Assembly (NCBI GenBank): GCA_947173485.1
Contig: CAMWFH010000005.1
Span: forward strand, 1-64,000
Source: an uncultured Clostridia bacterium
Lineage (GTDB): Bacteria > Bacillota > Clostridia > Oscillospirales > Oscillospiraceae
Length of the DNA: 64,000 nucleotides
Direction of reading: 5' to 3'
This document shows, one piece after another, positions 36,001 to 44,456 of this stretch. Position numbers and translations under genes: made by a program. Every line of letters begins with the position of its first letter. Position 1 is the stretch's first letter. The notes beneath the pieces are model-generated. The model searched no databases, was not told the origin of the DNA, and saw nothing but the letters and a program-made list of their open reading frames with translations.

Positions 36001-38351
36001 GTCACCTTGCCCACGCTCTCGGAGTAGTTGCCGGCGGTATCCTTGGCGACATAGTAGAGGTCGTAGGCGGTCTCCTTGGTCAGGCCGGAGACGGTGATGG
36101 TGCCCTCCTTGTCGCCGGTGGCGTTGACCCGGCCGCTCTTGATGCCGTTCATGCCGTTGGCCACCTGGAGCTTGGCGTATTCATCGGTGAGGCTCACATC
36201 GGCGTTGTTGGTGCCGGGCTTGGGCAGGGGGTAGGTGGAACCGGCCTTCACCGCCACCCAGAACACCGTGCCGTTCTCATTCAGCGTGAAGTTCAGGCTG
36301 ACGGAGGTGGCCTGGGGCTGGCCCTGGGTGGGCTCCATCAGGAACTCCGGCGGCGTCTCGTCGATGGTCTTGAAGGTCAGCTTCTGGATGGCGGAGCAGT
36401 TGGCGCTGTCGGCGTCGTTGAGCCAGAGGTAGAGGTCGTACTCCTTCAGCTCCTCCAGCGTATCGCTGACATCCACATAGTATTCCGTGTTCTTCTCCAC
36501 ATCCATGATGCCGTAGCCCAGGTTCCCGGTGAGGGAGAGGGTCTTGAAGTCGTTCTCCGTGGGGGCCTTGGAGCCCTTGGGGAACACGGCGTAGTAGAGC
36601 TTGCAGGTCTTGTTGGGGATGAAGAACACCTGGGCGGAGTGTCCGGTGATCTTGGACATGGTGGGCTTGGCGGCAAAGTCAGGCTTCGTGTTGTCCGGGG
36701 TGACAAAAGCGGTGACCTTCAGCGGGCTGCGCTCGCCCCGGCCGTCTACCATGATCGCGGAGAGGTAGTAGGCGCCGCCCACCACCAGACCGGTGGTGAC
36801 GGGGACCACGGTCTCCGTCGTCGCCGTGGGGGAGACCACGCTGCCATGGGCCACGGCCACGTTGCCGTAGCTGGGCGGGGAGATCAGGTCCTCCGCGCTG
36901 ACGGACCCGTCGGTGATGGGACTGACGGCCCAGTACACCGTGCCCCGCTTGTTGGTGGCGAACACGGCCTTCAAAGAGGTGGGGGCCACGTCACGGGCGG
37001 CGGGGTAACCGGTCAGCAGCTTGGGCGACTGGCTGGCCTCCTCGGCGGAGTTGGTGTCCATCTCCTGGCCGTTGATGTTGGCAGTGATGCCCGGGCGGAT
37101 CTCGATCTCATCCGGCAGCATGGACACGATGGAGCCGGGGGCGTTGACGTGCAGCTTGTCGATATCGCCGTCGCCGACCACCTGGGTGGCCACGTCCAGA
37201 TCGACCTCCCGGACCTCGGCGCCCCGGTCGATCTGGAGCTGGGCCCCGATGGCGTCCTCATCCATGGTGACCTGCTGGGCGGAGCCCTTGGCGATCTTCA
37301 GCAGGGACTGGGGGGTCTTATTGGTCACGGATTTGATCCGGCCGGCCAGGTCCAAAGGCGTGCCGGGCTCGCCCTCCAGGGTGATGTGGAGCAGGCCCAT
37401 CTCTCGGGGAGTGTTGTCCTGGAGGTAGGCGGGGGCCCGGACGCTGGTCTCGCGGATGATGGTGTTGCCCTCGGCCCGGACGGTGACATATTGGTTGCGC
37501 AGGTTGTCTACCAGCATCTCGTCGGCGGTGACGTTCACCAGCACCGCGCTCATGTCGCCCTCTTCGCTCTCGCCGGAGCCGCTGACGATGATGCGGCCCA
37601 GAACGTTCACGTTCTCCAAACGCACGCTGCCCAGGCCCACGCCGCCGGTGATGTAGAGATCGCCGCTGATGGTGGTGTCCTGGAGGGTGACGCCGGGGGA
37701 GGTGATGGTCACGTTGCTGAACATATGGCCCAGGGAGTAGGTGCCCTCCTCCTGGATCGGCGTGCCCACGCAGCGGGTCACCAGGGCGGCCATCTCCCCG
37801 TAGGTCACGGCCTGGCCGGGGCGGAAGGAGCCGTCCTTATAGCCGTTGAGCAGATAGTTGTCGATGGCGGCCTGGATCATGCCCCGGCTCCAGTTGCTGA
37901 TGTCCCGGCCGTCGGTGAAGTCGATGACCTCGCCGGACAGCTCCTTCAGCTGCATATTGCGCCCTAGGACGCAGGCGGCCATCTCCCTCGTCAGGGTGGC
38001 GTTGGGGGAGGCGGTGGAGGCGGAGGTGCCCTTGATGTACTTGGCGGTGTAGGCGATGGACACATCGTCAAAGAACCAGTCCTTCGTGCTGACATCGGTG
38101 AAGGGGATCGGTCCCACCTCATGGTAGCCGTAGGCCCGGTTGATGATCGCCATGAACTCTGCACGGGTCAGGGCCCGGTCGGGGTAGCGGGTCTGATTCT
38201 CCTGGATGACGCCCCACTCCTCCAGCTGGGACAGGTACCCATCGGCCCAGTGGGCGGCGGCCCGGGGGGCGATGGGCAGCATCCCCAGCATGAGGACCAG
38301 AGCCATCAGCAGGGAGAGGAAACGGGTGCGGACAGTAGATGCTCGATTCAT
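33057..38351 (-). CDS. Giant secreted protein with N-terminal SLH domains
   Basis: The 1764-aa protein starts MNRASTVRTRFLSLLMALVL with a Sec signal cleaved near APRAAA. Three SLH motifs follow at about residues 34-220 (ALTRAEFMAIINRAYGY, TLTREMAACVLGRNM, AVTYGEMAALVTRCVG). A beta-helix-like strand series follows (NVTITSPGVTLQDTTISGDLYITGG). Then come repeated Ig/FN3-like modules with the signature KxGTVYWAVxP...GxxYYLSAIMVD and ETPPEFL-type linkers. It has few Cys. It is anchored by its N-terminus, in contrast to the 1399-aa protein, which is anchored by its C-terminus. The frame runs to 38405; AAAGGAG precedes the ATG at 38351 by 12 nt and only this start gives a normal signal peptide. Confidence 0.92.
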   Translation of the reverse strand: MNRASTVRTRFLSLLMALVLMLGMLPIAPRAAAHWADGYLSQLEEWGVIQENQTRYPDRALTRAEFMAIINRAYGYHEVGPIPFTDVSTKDWFFDDVSIAYTAKYIKGTSASTASPNATLTREMAACVLGRNMQLKELSGEVIDFTDGRDISNWSRGMIQAAIDNYLLNGYKDGSFRPGQAVTYGEMAALVTRCVGTPIQEEGTYSLGHMFSNVTITSPGVTLQDTTISGDLYITGGVGLGSVRLENVNVLGRIIVSGSGESEEGDMSAVLVNVTADEMLVDNLRNQYVTVRAEGNTIIRETSVRAPAYLQDNTPREMGLLHITLEGEPGTPLDLAGRIKSVTNKTPQSLLKIAKGSAQQVTMDEDAIGAQLQIDRGAEVREVDLDVATQVVGDGDIDKLHVNAPGSIVSMLPDEIEIRPGITANINGQEMDTNSAEEASQSPKLLTGYPAARDVAPTSLKAVFATNKRGTVYWAVSPITDGSVSAEDLISPPSYGNVAVAHGSVVSPTATTETVVPVTTGLVVGGAYYLSAIMVDGRGERSPLKVTAFVTPDNTKPDFAAKPTMSKITGHSAQVFFIPNKTCKLYYAVFPKGSKAPTENDFKTLSLTGNLGYGIMDVEKNTEYYVDVSDTLEELKEYDLYLWLNDADSANCSAIQKLTFKTIDETPPEFLMEPTQGQPQATSVSLNFTLNENGTVFWVAVKAGSTYPLPKPGTNNADVSLTDEYAKLQVANGMNGIKSGRVNATGDKEGTITVSGLTKETAYDLYYVAKDTAGNYSESVGKVTIHTLDENPPTVRRYFSKFAGSDNTTSPLPGTDIILEFSEDVRSSSDRSTGTALLELYRLKQQGDTEAGRKLADDLRNSIVLYQTAVGSLPKVVNERTDANENNANLNWAIDYRNATVTGKDGKILVTFPTVDESQPNAKGKSALNLASGATYYFEIYDVSDTSVRQNEITPNPVTPENYKEGDHFLPSFTTVFAQVYLSSPGVDSTQLPTYQGTGNDKARVDMSFRMSPRSTSKVEDGISYDLILWSTTELLAFDLYFRVLDDKGTLDPSETDAALKDINDKLPATEQDRTKDNNGWIYLGNSGLLRTSNNALTGVSVNGTFNKRTTTNFPILRSLKENKNYEFAISVTQKGTSTSFETWSGEVALQVYVAAGASNTLSSLSNTLASTKYWEEYLEAGLDHSGIVSIGNNTTTVGLDYIRIRYPFTDTSVPTFQNKAPTFAEGDTFVDVAVTLSRAGTIYYVVAPAGRVVEGGNPQSPNLNGQPTRGVVTQIAGTGTTPINVTWAMVPENGQDQLSPPNLIAPDRDDIFNPPYNSSTIVKGSKAYSGGQGSEEFSIPGLLPLTDYFIYFVLRGTSQELSTVYCYKFTTTDIAKPKITLDDAGGGLFGMQTQVPANMNYALFTITELLNVAWFDSNHKLKTYSDNQTSIVNLNDTASKYSYVGTAATTSTTIDDTGVKYDEMTLLQALLATFDHNRVTNGDDLAKYDGYSVFDLFANDATKRAVANVIRNTSSGQALYRNSKTTSANNRIEVNDTAQLKDNNGKTLHDYFYCFSVGYHTSSERETGDAFKALANLIIPDNDPPILEKVSLYLDDTSPNLTQYTGTLTLTFDKPLYWTDGTPGAKTIPVITGTETPGKNKNILKDLDGSAIARKKLAIPGAGTESPSASFTIEFGDTQTPSSRSGLSPSDNIILFNTGRIANATGPSTASKLTLTFVKDTSGGGNQSSLTITQYYIEFTWEGKTYKSNVITAGEKQTTKRVP

Positions 38352-38419
38352 AGTGATATGCTGCTCCTTTCGTATATAGGGATCGATCATATGGAAAAAG
38401 CACACAAGGCGCGCCGGCC

Positions 38420-38998
38420 TCAGCGGGGCCGGCTCACCTCGATGCTGAAGACCGCCTTGCGGATCAGCAGCTCCTCGTCCAGCAGCAGGGGCCGGAACTT
38501 GGTGCCGTAGAGGGGGAGGGGGTCCTGGGTGGGCATGGTGCGTAGGATCTCCGTCTGGAGGAGGAGGGGCTCGTCGGTCACCGGCAGCACCAGCTCCACG
38601 ATCTCATGGACCTGGAGGGGCTCTTCGCAGTGAAAGGCCACGCCGCCGCAGCTCACATCGTGGCCTTTGATGGGCCTTCGCCCCCGCCACTCCCCGGAGA
38701 CCGGGTAGATATAGCTCTCGAAATCCGAGGCGATTCGGACGTTCTCCCGGGCCTTGGGCCCCAGGGCGGCGGTGGGCAGGATGACCAGCCGGTCCCCCCG
38801 CACCCGGGCGATCCTCCCCCGGCGGTCGGGGGCGTCGTCATCCAGGCCCACCAGCATCAGCTCCCGGTGGGCCGTCACCCGGTCCACCGCGCCGTGCAGC
38901 ACCCGGATCTGGAGCATATCCGCCTCCAGGGGGGACTCCAGCACCGCCTGGGCTAGGGGCGCGCCGCCGCTGTCCAGTACCAGATAGAGCCGTTCCAT
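38420..38998 (-). CDS. PilZ-domain protein, probable c-di-GMP receptor
   Basis: The 192-aa protein has an N-terminal YcgR-like flexible part (LQIRVLHGAVDRV) and a C-terminal PilZ domain. The basic loop near KARENVRIASDF is present but lacks the canonical RxxxR. The strand motif HDVSCGGVAF matches D/NxSxxGxxF. Such proteins brake motility or control surface properties on binding c-di-GMP. It directly abuts the FlhB-like gene (no gap) and is downstream of the YlqG-like gene, so the three form an operon opposite the chemotaxis cluster. Confidence 0.82.
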   Translation of the reverse strand: MERLYLVLDSGGAPLAQAVLESPLEADMLQIRVLHGAVDRVTAHRELMLVGLDDDAPDRRGRIARVRGDRLVILPTAALGPKARENVRIASDFESYIYPVSGEWRGRRPIKGHDVSCGGVAFHCEEPLQVHEIVELVLPVTDEPLLLQTEILRTMPTQDPLPLYGTKFRPLLLDEELLIRKAVFSIEVSRPR

Positions 38999-39319
38999 CT
39001 ACCGCGTCCCCCCTTGGCTGCCGTCCTCCCGTTGCCGCCGGGCCTTGTCCGGGTCGGTGGGGTCAAAGTTGAGGAAGTAGACGTAGATCTCCACGATGGC
39101 TCGGTAGAGGGCGTCAGGGATCTCCTGCCCCAGGGCCAGCTGGGAGAGCATGGTGGCCAGGGAGTTGTCCTCGTAGATGGGCACGCCGCTGTTGGCGGCC
39201 ACCTCCACGATCTTCTCCGCCAGGTAGCCCATGCCGGAGGCCACCACCACCGGCGCGCCGTCGCCGCCCTCATAGCGCAGGGCCACCGCCCGGCCGGCGG
39301 GGGAATCAAACTTTGACAT
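38999..39319 (-). CDS. FlhB C-terminal-domain-like protein (YlqH type, EscU/YscU family)
   Basis: The 106-aa protein matches the cytoplasmic autocleavage domain of FlhB/YscU without its membrane part: AVALRYEGGDGAPVVVASGMG, then IVEVAANSGVPIYEDNSLATML and AIVEIYVYF. The NPTH cleavage motif is replaced by VVASGMG-type residues. It resembles B. subtilis YlqH, encoded beside YlqG. The AAGGAG site serves either the GTG at 39325 (6 nt) or the ATG at 39319 (12 nt). It overlaps the end of the YlqG-like gene. Confidence 0.85.
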   Translation of the reverse strand: MSKFDSPAGRAVALRYEGGDGAPVVVASGMGYLAEKIVEVAANSGVPIYEDNSLATMLSQLALGQEIPDALYRAIVEIYVYFLNFDPTDPDKARRQREDGSQGGTR

Positions 39320-40736
39320 TGACACTGTTCTCTCCTTCAAAGATCTTGGGGAACACGCTGGAGAGGGCGAGGGGCCGGTCCATGGTCTGGACCGACACGT
39401 TCACCGGCTTCAGCCCGTTCTCCGTAAAGATGCGGGACAGCTCCCCCTGGACGATGCCGCCGAAGCTGGACACCGATGGGGGGCAGTAGAGCCGCAGGTC
39501 CACGTTCTCCCGCTGGCAGGTCAGGACCATATCGAAAAAGCCCAGGCCCTGGATATCGATCTTGAACAGGAAGCGGATGGTGTTGTCCCGGTCGCCCCGG
39601 CCCTTTTTCAGGTTGTCCTCCGCGTCCGGGTCCACCCACAGCTCGGAGAACATCAGCTTCCCGTCCCACTCTAAGGGGATGAGCATATGGTTCAGGGGCA
39701 TATAGACGCTCTCGTTGATCAGCATGGCGGTGAGGATATTGCGGAAGGCCTCCTGGGCATCGGCCCCGCCGTCGCCCCGGATGGCCCGCTGGGCCGCCTG
39801 GGCCAGGGCATCGGCGAACTGGTTGCGCCCGGCGGCCTTGGTGAAGTTGTTGTTCTCCACCAGCCGCAGCAGCGCCTCGTCGCTGAAGCCCCCCAGCCGC
39901 TCCCGGAGGGCGCCATGGGCGGTGAGCTGGTGGAAGGCCTGGAGCAGGCCCTCCCGGCTGCCGTTCTCATAGCGGGAGATGTCCAGGGCCAGCATGGAGA
40001 TCAGGGTCCGGGAGACGCCCATATCGTTGGTCCGGCTGGTGTAGTTGCCCAGGAACGGCAGGATGGACCCCTGTAAAAGGCGCAGACTGCCGGCCCGGTC
40101 CCCATTGGCCATGCTCTGCTCCAGCTGCTCCAGCAAAGGCAGCAGCTGGTTGCCCCAGCTGGCGGGGATGGACCGGGTCAGCCGTCCTAAGGTGCGGATC
40201 AGGTTGCCCTCGATGTGGGCGGAGGAGGAGTAGTCGCTGTAGCGCTTCAAAAATTGCAGGATGCTCCCCCGCATGACCTCAGAGGCGCTGGAGCTGTAGG
40301 CCTCCCGGAGGATGGCGAACAGGGCCCCGCCGAAGCGGCTGCCGGATTCCATCTGGCCGGAGAAGAACTTCAAGAGCTGGCTCTGATCCATCTGGAGCAT
40401 CCGCAGCAGGGCCGCCATGTCCCCGGCGATGCCCTCCTCCATGCCGGAGGAGACCACGGTGCCGTAGCCCAGGACCTGGGTCATGGCCTGGGAGAGGCTG
40501 GGGGAGCTGGCCAGACGCTGGAGGAAGGTCTGGAAATTGGAATCGTAGCGCAGGGCCTTGCTGCCGGTGGCGTCGCCGCTGTCCTGGCGCTCGGTCCGGT
40601 TGTCCATCCGGCCCACACGGGTGGGGTCCGGCGCGTTCTGTATGCGGGTGTCGTTGGGGGAGACCGGTATGTTCCGGTTCACGTTGGCACTGTCGTGGCC
40701 GGGTACTGGATTGGTCACACCAAGCAGATCTGGCAT
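39306..40736 (-). CDS. YlqG-like protein with FliK-like C-terminus, unknown function
   Basis: The 476-aa protein has no signal peptide or membrane helix. Its C-terminal 150 residues (LIPLEWDGKLMFSELWVDP, IDIQGLGFFDMVLTCQ, LKPVNVSVQTMDRP) look like the FliK/YlqG hook-length-control fold. The middle is helical. In Bacillus ylqG-ylqH occur next to each other, as here. TTGGAG lies 9 nt before the ATG at 40736 (MPDLLGVTNPV); a TTG five codons earlier is less likely. The protein may act in secretion or flagellar assembly, but this is inference from the pair. Confidence 0.75.
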   Translation of the reverse strand: MPDLLGVTNPVPGHDSANVNRNIPVSPNDTRIQNAPDPTRVGRMDNRTERQDSGDATGSKALRYDSNFQTFLQRLASSPSLSQAMTQVLGYGTVVSSGMEEGIAGDMAALLRMLQMDQSQLLKFFSGQMESGSRFGGALFAILREAYSSSASEVMRGSILQFLKRYSDYSSSAHIEGNLIRTLGRLTRSIPASWGNQLLPLLEQLEQSMANGDRAGSLRLLQGSILPFLGNYTSRTNDMGVSRTLISMLALDISRYENGSREGLLQAFHQLTAHGALRERLGGFSDEALLRLVENNNFTKAAGRNQFADALAQAAQRAIRGDGGADAQEAFRNILTAMLINESVYMPLNHMLIPLEWDGKLMFSELWVDPDAEDNLKKGRGDRDNTIRFLFKIDIQGLGFFDMVLTCQRENVDLRLYCPPSVSSFGGIVQGELSRIFTENGLKPVNVSVQTMDRPLALSSVFPKIFEGENSVNVKV

Positions 40737-40858
40737 TGAGGGGCACTCCAATCATTTCAAAAATCAGGGGGAAAGGCGTGGCGGCGGGCCTAAGAGGGCC
40801 GCGCAGATAAATTTCCGGGTTTTTGCCTGGGAACAGTATTATTTTTCTGGCCGGTCCT

Positions 40859-40866
40859 GCCGATAT
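40859..40866 (+). promoter_or_regulatory. Possible sigma-D (motility) -10 element upstream of cheA
   Basis: GCCGATAT matches 7 of 8 positions of the Gram-positive sigma-D -10 (GCCGATAA), 87 bp before cheA. The expected TAAA -35 about 15 nt upstream is only TATT, so confidence is low. Confidence 0.3.
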
Positions 40867-40952
40867 ACCCAATGTGATGATCTCAATAGGGGGATCTCCG
40901 CCCTTTTTGGCGGGACCCGCTTGCGAAATACCAAAGTGAGAGGTGGCTTCTT

Positions 40953-43031
40953 ATGAGCAGCGGCAATGACAGCATCCTGGACATGTATTTGTATGAGACC
41001 AACACCCTTTTGGAGCAACTGGACGGCATCCTGCTGGCCTCCGAGCAGGCAGACACATTTTCCCAGGACAGCGTCAATGAGATCTTCCGAATCATGCATA
41101 CGATAAAGGGCTCCTCCGCCATGATGGAGTTCTCTTCGATGATGACGGTGGCCCACCGGGTGGAGGACCTGTTCTTCATCATCCGGGAAAAGACCATCGA
41201 GGTGGTGCCGGAAAGTCTGCGGCCGGAGCTTTTCGATATGGTCTTCCAGGCGGTGGACTTCTTCCGGGCCGAGATCGAGAAGGTGGAAAATGGGGAGGCA
41301 CTTACTGATTCTATCGACACTATCGTCGATAAAATTAATAGCCTCATCGATAAAATTCAAAACGGCGGCGACCAAGAGGAGGCCCCGGCGGCGGCAGAGG
41401 CTCCGGCCAGTGCCCCGGCGGCCGGCGGCGAGGTGGCCGCGGTCGACCAGGACTATCCCTTCGGGATCCATGTGTTTTTTGACGAGGGCAGCGGCATGGA
41501 GAACCTGCGGGCGTTCATGCTGATCACTGGCGTCAAGGACTACTGTGCTGATTTCGTCTCCTTCCCCGAGGGGGTGGAGGCGGATCCCTCCACGGCGGAG
41601 GTCATCGCGGACCAGGGCTTCATGGTCTGGTTCCGCACCAAGGAGGACCGGGAGTCCGCCATGCCGGCGGTGAAGAACGCCGGCAGCATCCAGAGCTACC
41701 AGCAGGTGGACGCCGCCGCGAAGGAGGCGCCCAAGCCCGCCCCCGAGGCGCCCAAGGCGGAGAGCGCCGCCCCGGCGGTGGAGAAGGCCCCGGCCCCTGC
41801 CGCGCCGGCCGCCGCAGATAAGCAGCCCAAGGCCGCTTCCCAGCACCCCAAGGAGAGTCTGATCAGCGTCAATCTAGCCAAGCTGGACCAGCTGATGGCC
41901 GTGGTCAGCGAGATCGTCATCTCCGAGTCCATGGTCACCGCCTCCCCGGACCTGAAGGGGCTGGAGCTGGATAACTTCACCAAGTCCGCCCGGGAGCTGC
42001 GCAAGCTCACCGACGAGCTGCAGGATGTGTCCATGTCTCTGCGGATGGTGCCGGTGTCCGCCACCTTCCAGAAGATGAACCGCATCGTCCGGGATATGAG
42101 CAAGAAGCTGAACCGCCCCGCCCGCCTGACCCTGATCGGCGAGGATACCGAGGTGGATAAGACCATCGTGGACTCCATCGGCGACCCCATCATGCACATC
42201 GTCCGTAATTCCATGGACCACGGCCTGGAGGAGCACCAGGAGGAGCGGATCGCCGCCGGCAAGGACCCGGTGGGTGAGATCGTCCTCTCCGCCCGCCACA
42301 CCGGCAGCGAGGTCATCATCGAGATCCGGGACGACGGTCGGGGGGCCGATACCCAGGCCATCCTCAACAAGGCCATCCGCCAGGGCCTGGCCAACCCGGA
42401 CCAGGAGTACTCCCAGAAGGAGATCTTGGGCTTCATGATGATGCCCGGCTTCTCCACTAATACCGAGGTGACCGAGTTCTCCGGCCGGGGCGTGGGCCTG
42501 GACGTGGTGAAGAAGAACGTGGCCGATGTAGGCGGTACCGTCTCCCTCTCCAGTGAGCTGGGCCACGGTATGACCACCACCCTGAAGATCCCTCTGACCA
42601 TGGCCATCATGGCCGGCATGGAGGTGGCAGTGGGGGATTCCCTCTTCACCATCCCCATCAACAACATCCAGCAGTCCATCCGGGCCACGGCGGACCAGGT
42701 GATCCTAGATCCGGTCCGTGGAGAGATGTTCAAGATCATGGACAACTTCTACCCCATCATCCGGGCCAAGGAGATCTTCGGTCTGGAGAAGGGTCACGAC
42801 AATATCGAGGACGGCATCCTGATCTGGCTGGAGGCCGGGGAACACTCCTACTGCCTCTTCGTAGATGAGCTGCTGGGAGAGCAGCAGATCGTCGTCAAGC
42901 CCCTGCCCAGCTATATCAACGAGTTCAACGTCAAGAGCGTGGGCATCACCGGATGCAGCATCTTGGGCGACGGCAGCATCAGCATCATCCTGGACATCGC
43001 CAATCTCTTCACCGGCGCCGCCGGGTTCTAA
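40953..43031 (+). CDS. cheA: Chemotaxis histidine kinase CheA
   Basis: The 692-aa kinase phosphorylates CheY and CheB in response to receptors. The P1 domain has phospho-His49 in MHTIKGSS. An acidic and Ala/Pro-rich linker follows, then a P2-like region (IHVFFDEGSGMENLRAFMLI), a second Ala/Pro linker and the P3 helices. The P4 ATPase has IGDPIMHIVRNSMDHG (N box), IRDDGRGAD (G1) and SGRGVGLDVV (G2). The C-terminal P5 couples to CheW. GAGAGG precedes the ATG. It is the first gene of cheA-cheW-cheR-cheB. Confidence 0.97.
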   Translation: MSSGNDSILDMYLYETNTLLEQLDGILLASEQADTFSQDSVNEIFRIMHTIKGSSAMMEFSSMMTVAHRVEDLFFIIREKTIEVVPESLRPELFDMVFQAVDFFRAEIEKVENGEALTDSIDTIVDKINSLIDKIQNGGDQEEAPAAAEAPASAPAAGGEVAAVDQDYPFGIHVFFDEGSGMENLRAFMLITGVKDYCADFVSFPEGVEADPSTAEVIADQGFMVWFRTKEDRESAMPAVKNAGSIQSYQQVDAAAKEAPKPAPEAPKAESAAPAVEKAPAPAAPAAADKQPKAASQHPKESLISVNLAKLDQLMAVVSEIVISESMVTASPDLKGLELDNFTKSARELRKLTDELQDVSMSLRMVPVSATFQKMNRIVRDMSKKLNRPARLTLIGEDTEVDKTIVDSIGDPIMHIVRNSMDHGLEEHQEERIAAGKDPVGEIVLSARHTGSEVIIEIRDDGRGADTQAILNKAIRQGLANPDQEYSQKEILGFMMMPGFSTNTEVTEFSGRGVGLDVVKKNVADVGGTVSLSSELGHGMTTTLKIPLTMAIMAGMEVAVGDSLFTIPINNIQQSIRATADQVILDPVRGEMFKIMDNFYPIIRAKEIFGLEKGHDNIEDGILIWLEAGEHSYCLFVDELLGEQQIVVKPLPSYINEFNVKSVGITGCSILGDGSISIILDIANLFTGAAGF

Positions 43032-43091
43032 GACTGGCGGAACAAACGATCAAGACGGCGGGAGGAACGCCGAGAAAGAAGGAGACTGCAT

Positions 43092-43568
43092 ATGCCTGAT
43101 GAAAATATGCTCTTTGCCATACAGGAACCGGTAGACGCTCCCGAGGAGGCGTCTGAGCCCCAGAGCGACAAGTTCCTTATCTTTATCTCTGACAGCCTGC
43201 TCTACGGGCTGGATGCCGCCCAGGTGGTGGAGATCATCACCGACTTCTCCATCACCTACCTGCCCCAGGTCCCCCACTTCGTCCGGGGCGTCATCAACCT
43301 CCGGGGCCAGATCATCCCGGTGGTGGATATCCGCCTGCGCCTGGGCAAGATGATGAACGAGGAGTGCATCATCATCGTAGTCAACCTTAACGGCCATCAG
43401 ATCGGCATCCTGGTGGACAACGTGGAGAAGATGGTGGATATCCCCCGGAAGAGCATCCTGCCCATGCCCAGCCAGAGCAGCCAGAAGCTGGTCAACGGGA
43501 TCTGCTCTCTGCCGGAGGTGGGTACGATCTTGATCTTAGACTGCGACCAGATGCTCCATGATTCCTAA
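43092..43568 (+). CDS. cheW: Chemotaxis coupling protein CheW
   Basis: The 158-aa protein has the CheW SH3-like fold: KFLIFISDSLLYGLDAAQVVEI, the conserved LPQVPHFVRGVINLRGQIIPVVDIRLRLG near residues 56-85, and IGILVDNVEKMVDI. It links receptors to CheA at the membrane array. An AAGGAG site lies 7 nt before the ATG. It follows cheA by 60 bp and precedes cheR by 30 bp in one operon. Confidence 0.96.
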   Translation: MPDENMLFAIQEPVDAPEEASEPQSDKFLIFISDSLLYGLDAAQVVEIITDFSITYLPQVPHFVRGVINLRGQIIPVVDIRLRLGKMMNEECIIIVVNLNGHQIGILVDNVEKMVDIPRKSILPMPSQSSQKLVNGICSLPEVGTILILDCDQMLHDS

Positions 43569-43598
43569 TGACAGAACGCTGAAAGGGAACGTTGGACC

Positions 43599-44408
43599 AT
43601 GATCACCTCTATCACCGATGCGGATTTCAACCGGTTGGTCACCTTCATCAAGGCCCATTACGGGATCAATCTGCTGCAAAAGCGCCAGCTGGTCACCAGC
43701 CGCCTCTCCTCTTTTGTGTCCGAGCAGGGCTACACCAGCTTCACCCCCTTCGTGGACCAGCTGATCCGGGAGAAAGACCCGGCCAAGATCGAGCAGGTCC
43801 TCAACCGTCTCACCACCAACTACACCTTTTTCCAGCGGGAGACGGAGCATTTCCAGTTCCTGGAGCAGACGATCCTGCCGGAGCTGGTGCGCCGCCACCA
43901 GCGGGACAAGGTGATGGCCATCTGGAGCGCGGGCTGCTCCAGCGGGGAGGAGCCCTACAACATCTCCATGTATATCAAGGACTTCCTGGGCCCCCAGGCC
44001 TCCCAGTGGGACACCCGCCTGCTGGCCACGGATATCTCCCAGAAGGCCATGGCCACGGCCAAGAAGGGTATCTACGAGCTGCCCGACACCATCCCCAGCC
44101 ACTGGAAGAAGCGCTACTTCACCCCCGTCCGGGGGACCAGCCAGTATTCCATCGCCCCGGAGATCCGCAACAACGTGATCTTCCAGACCTTCAACCTGAT
44201 GGATCCCATCAAATTCCGGCGGAAGTTCGACGTGATCTTCTGCCGCAATGTGATGATCTACTTCGACCAGCCTACCAAGGATGCCTTGGTCCGCCGTTTC
44301 TATGACGCCACGGTCCCCGGCGGCTACCTGATCATCAGCCACTCGGAGAACCTGGGGAAGGACAATCCCTACAAGACGGTGGCCCCCTCCACCTTCCAGA
44401 AGGTCTGA
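43599..44408 (+). CDS. cheR: Chemotaxis receptor methyltransferase CheR
   Basis: The 269-aa SAM-dependent methyltransferase methylates glutamates on receptors for adaptation. The N-terminal helical domain has YGINLLQKRQLVTSRL and FFQRETEHFQFL. The SAM site IWSAGCSSGEEPYNI lies near residue 110. The later motifs are ATDISQKAMATAKKG and DVIFCRNVMIYFD. Length is normal. It is paired with the methylesterase cheB just downstream, so a full methylation cycle is encoded. Confidence 0.97.
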   Translation: MITSITDADFNRLVTFIKAHYGINLLQKRQLVTSRLSSFVSEQGYTSFTPFVDQLIREKDPAKIEQVLNRLTTNYTFFQRETEHFQFLEQTILPELVRRHQRDKVMAIWSAGCSSGEEPYNISMYIKDFLGPQASQWDTRLLATDISQKAMATAKKGIYELPDTIPSHWKKRYFTPVRGTSQYSIAPEIRNNVIFQTFNLMDPIKFRRKFDVIFCRNVMIYFDQPTKDALVRRFYDATVPGGYLIISHSENLGKDNPYKTVAPSTFQKV

Positions 44409-44456
44409 TAAGGCCGCTCTTATCCTCATTCCTATCGTTAAAGGAGCTTTCCGACT

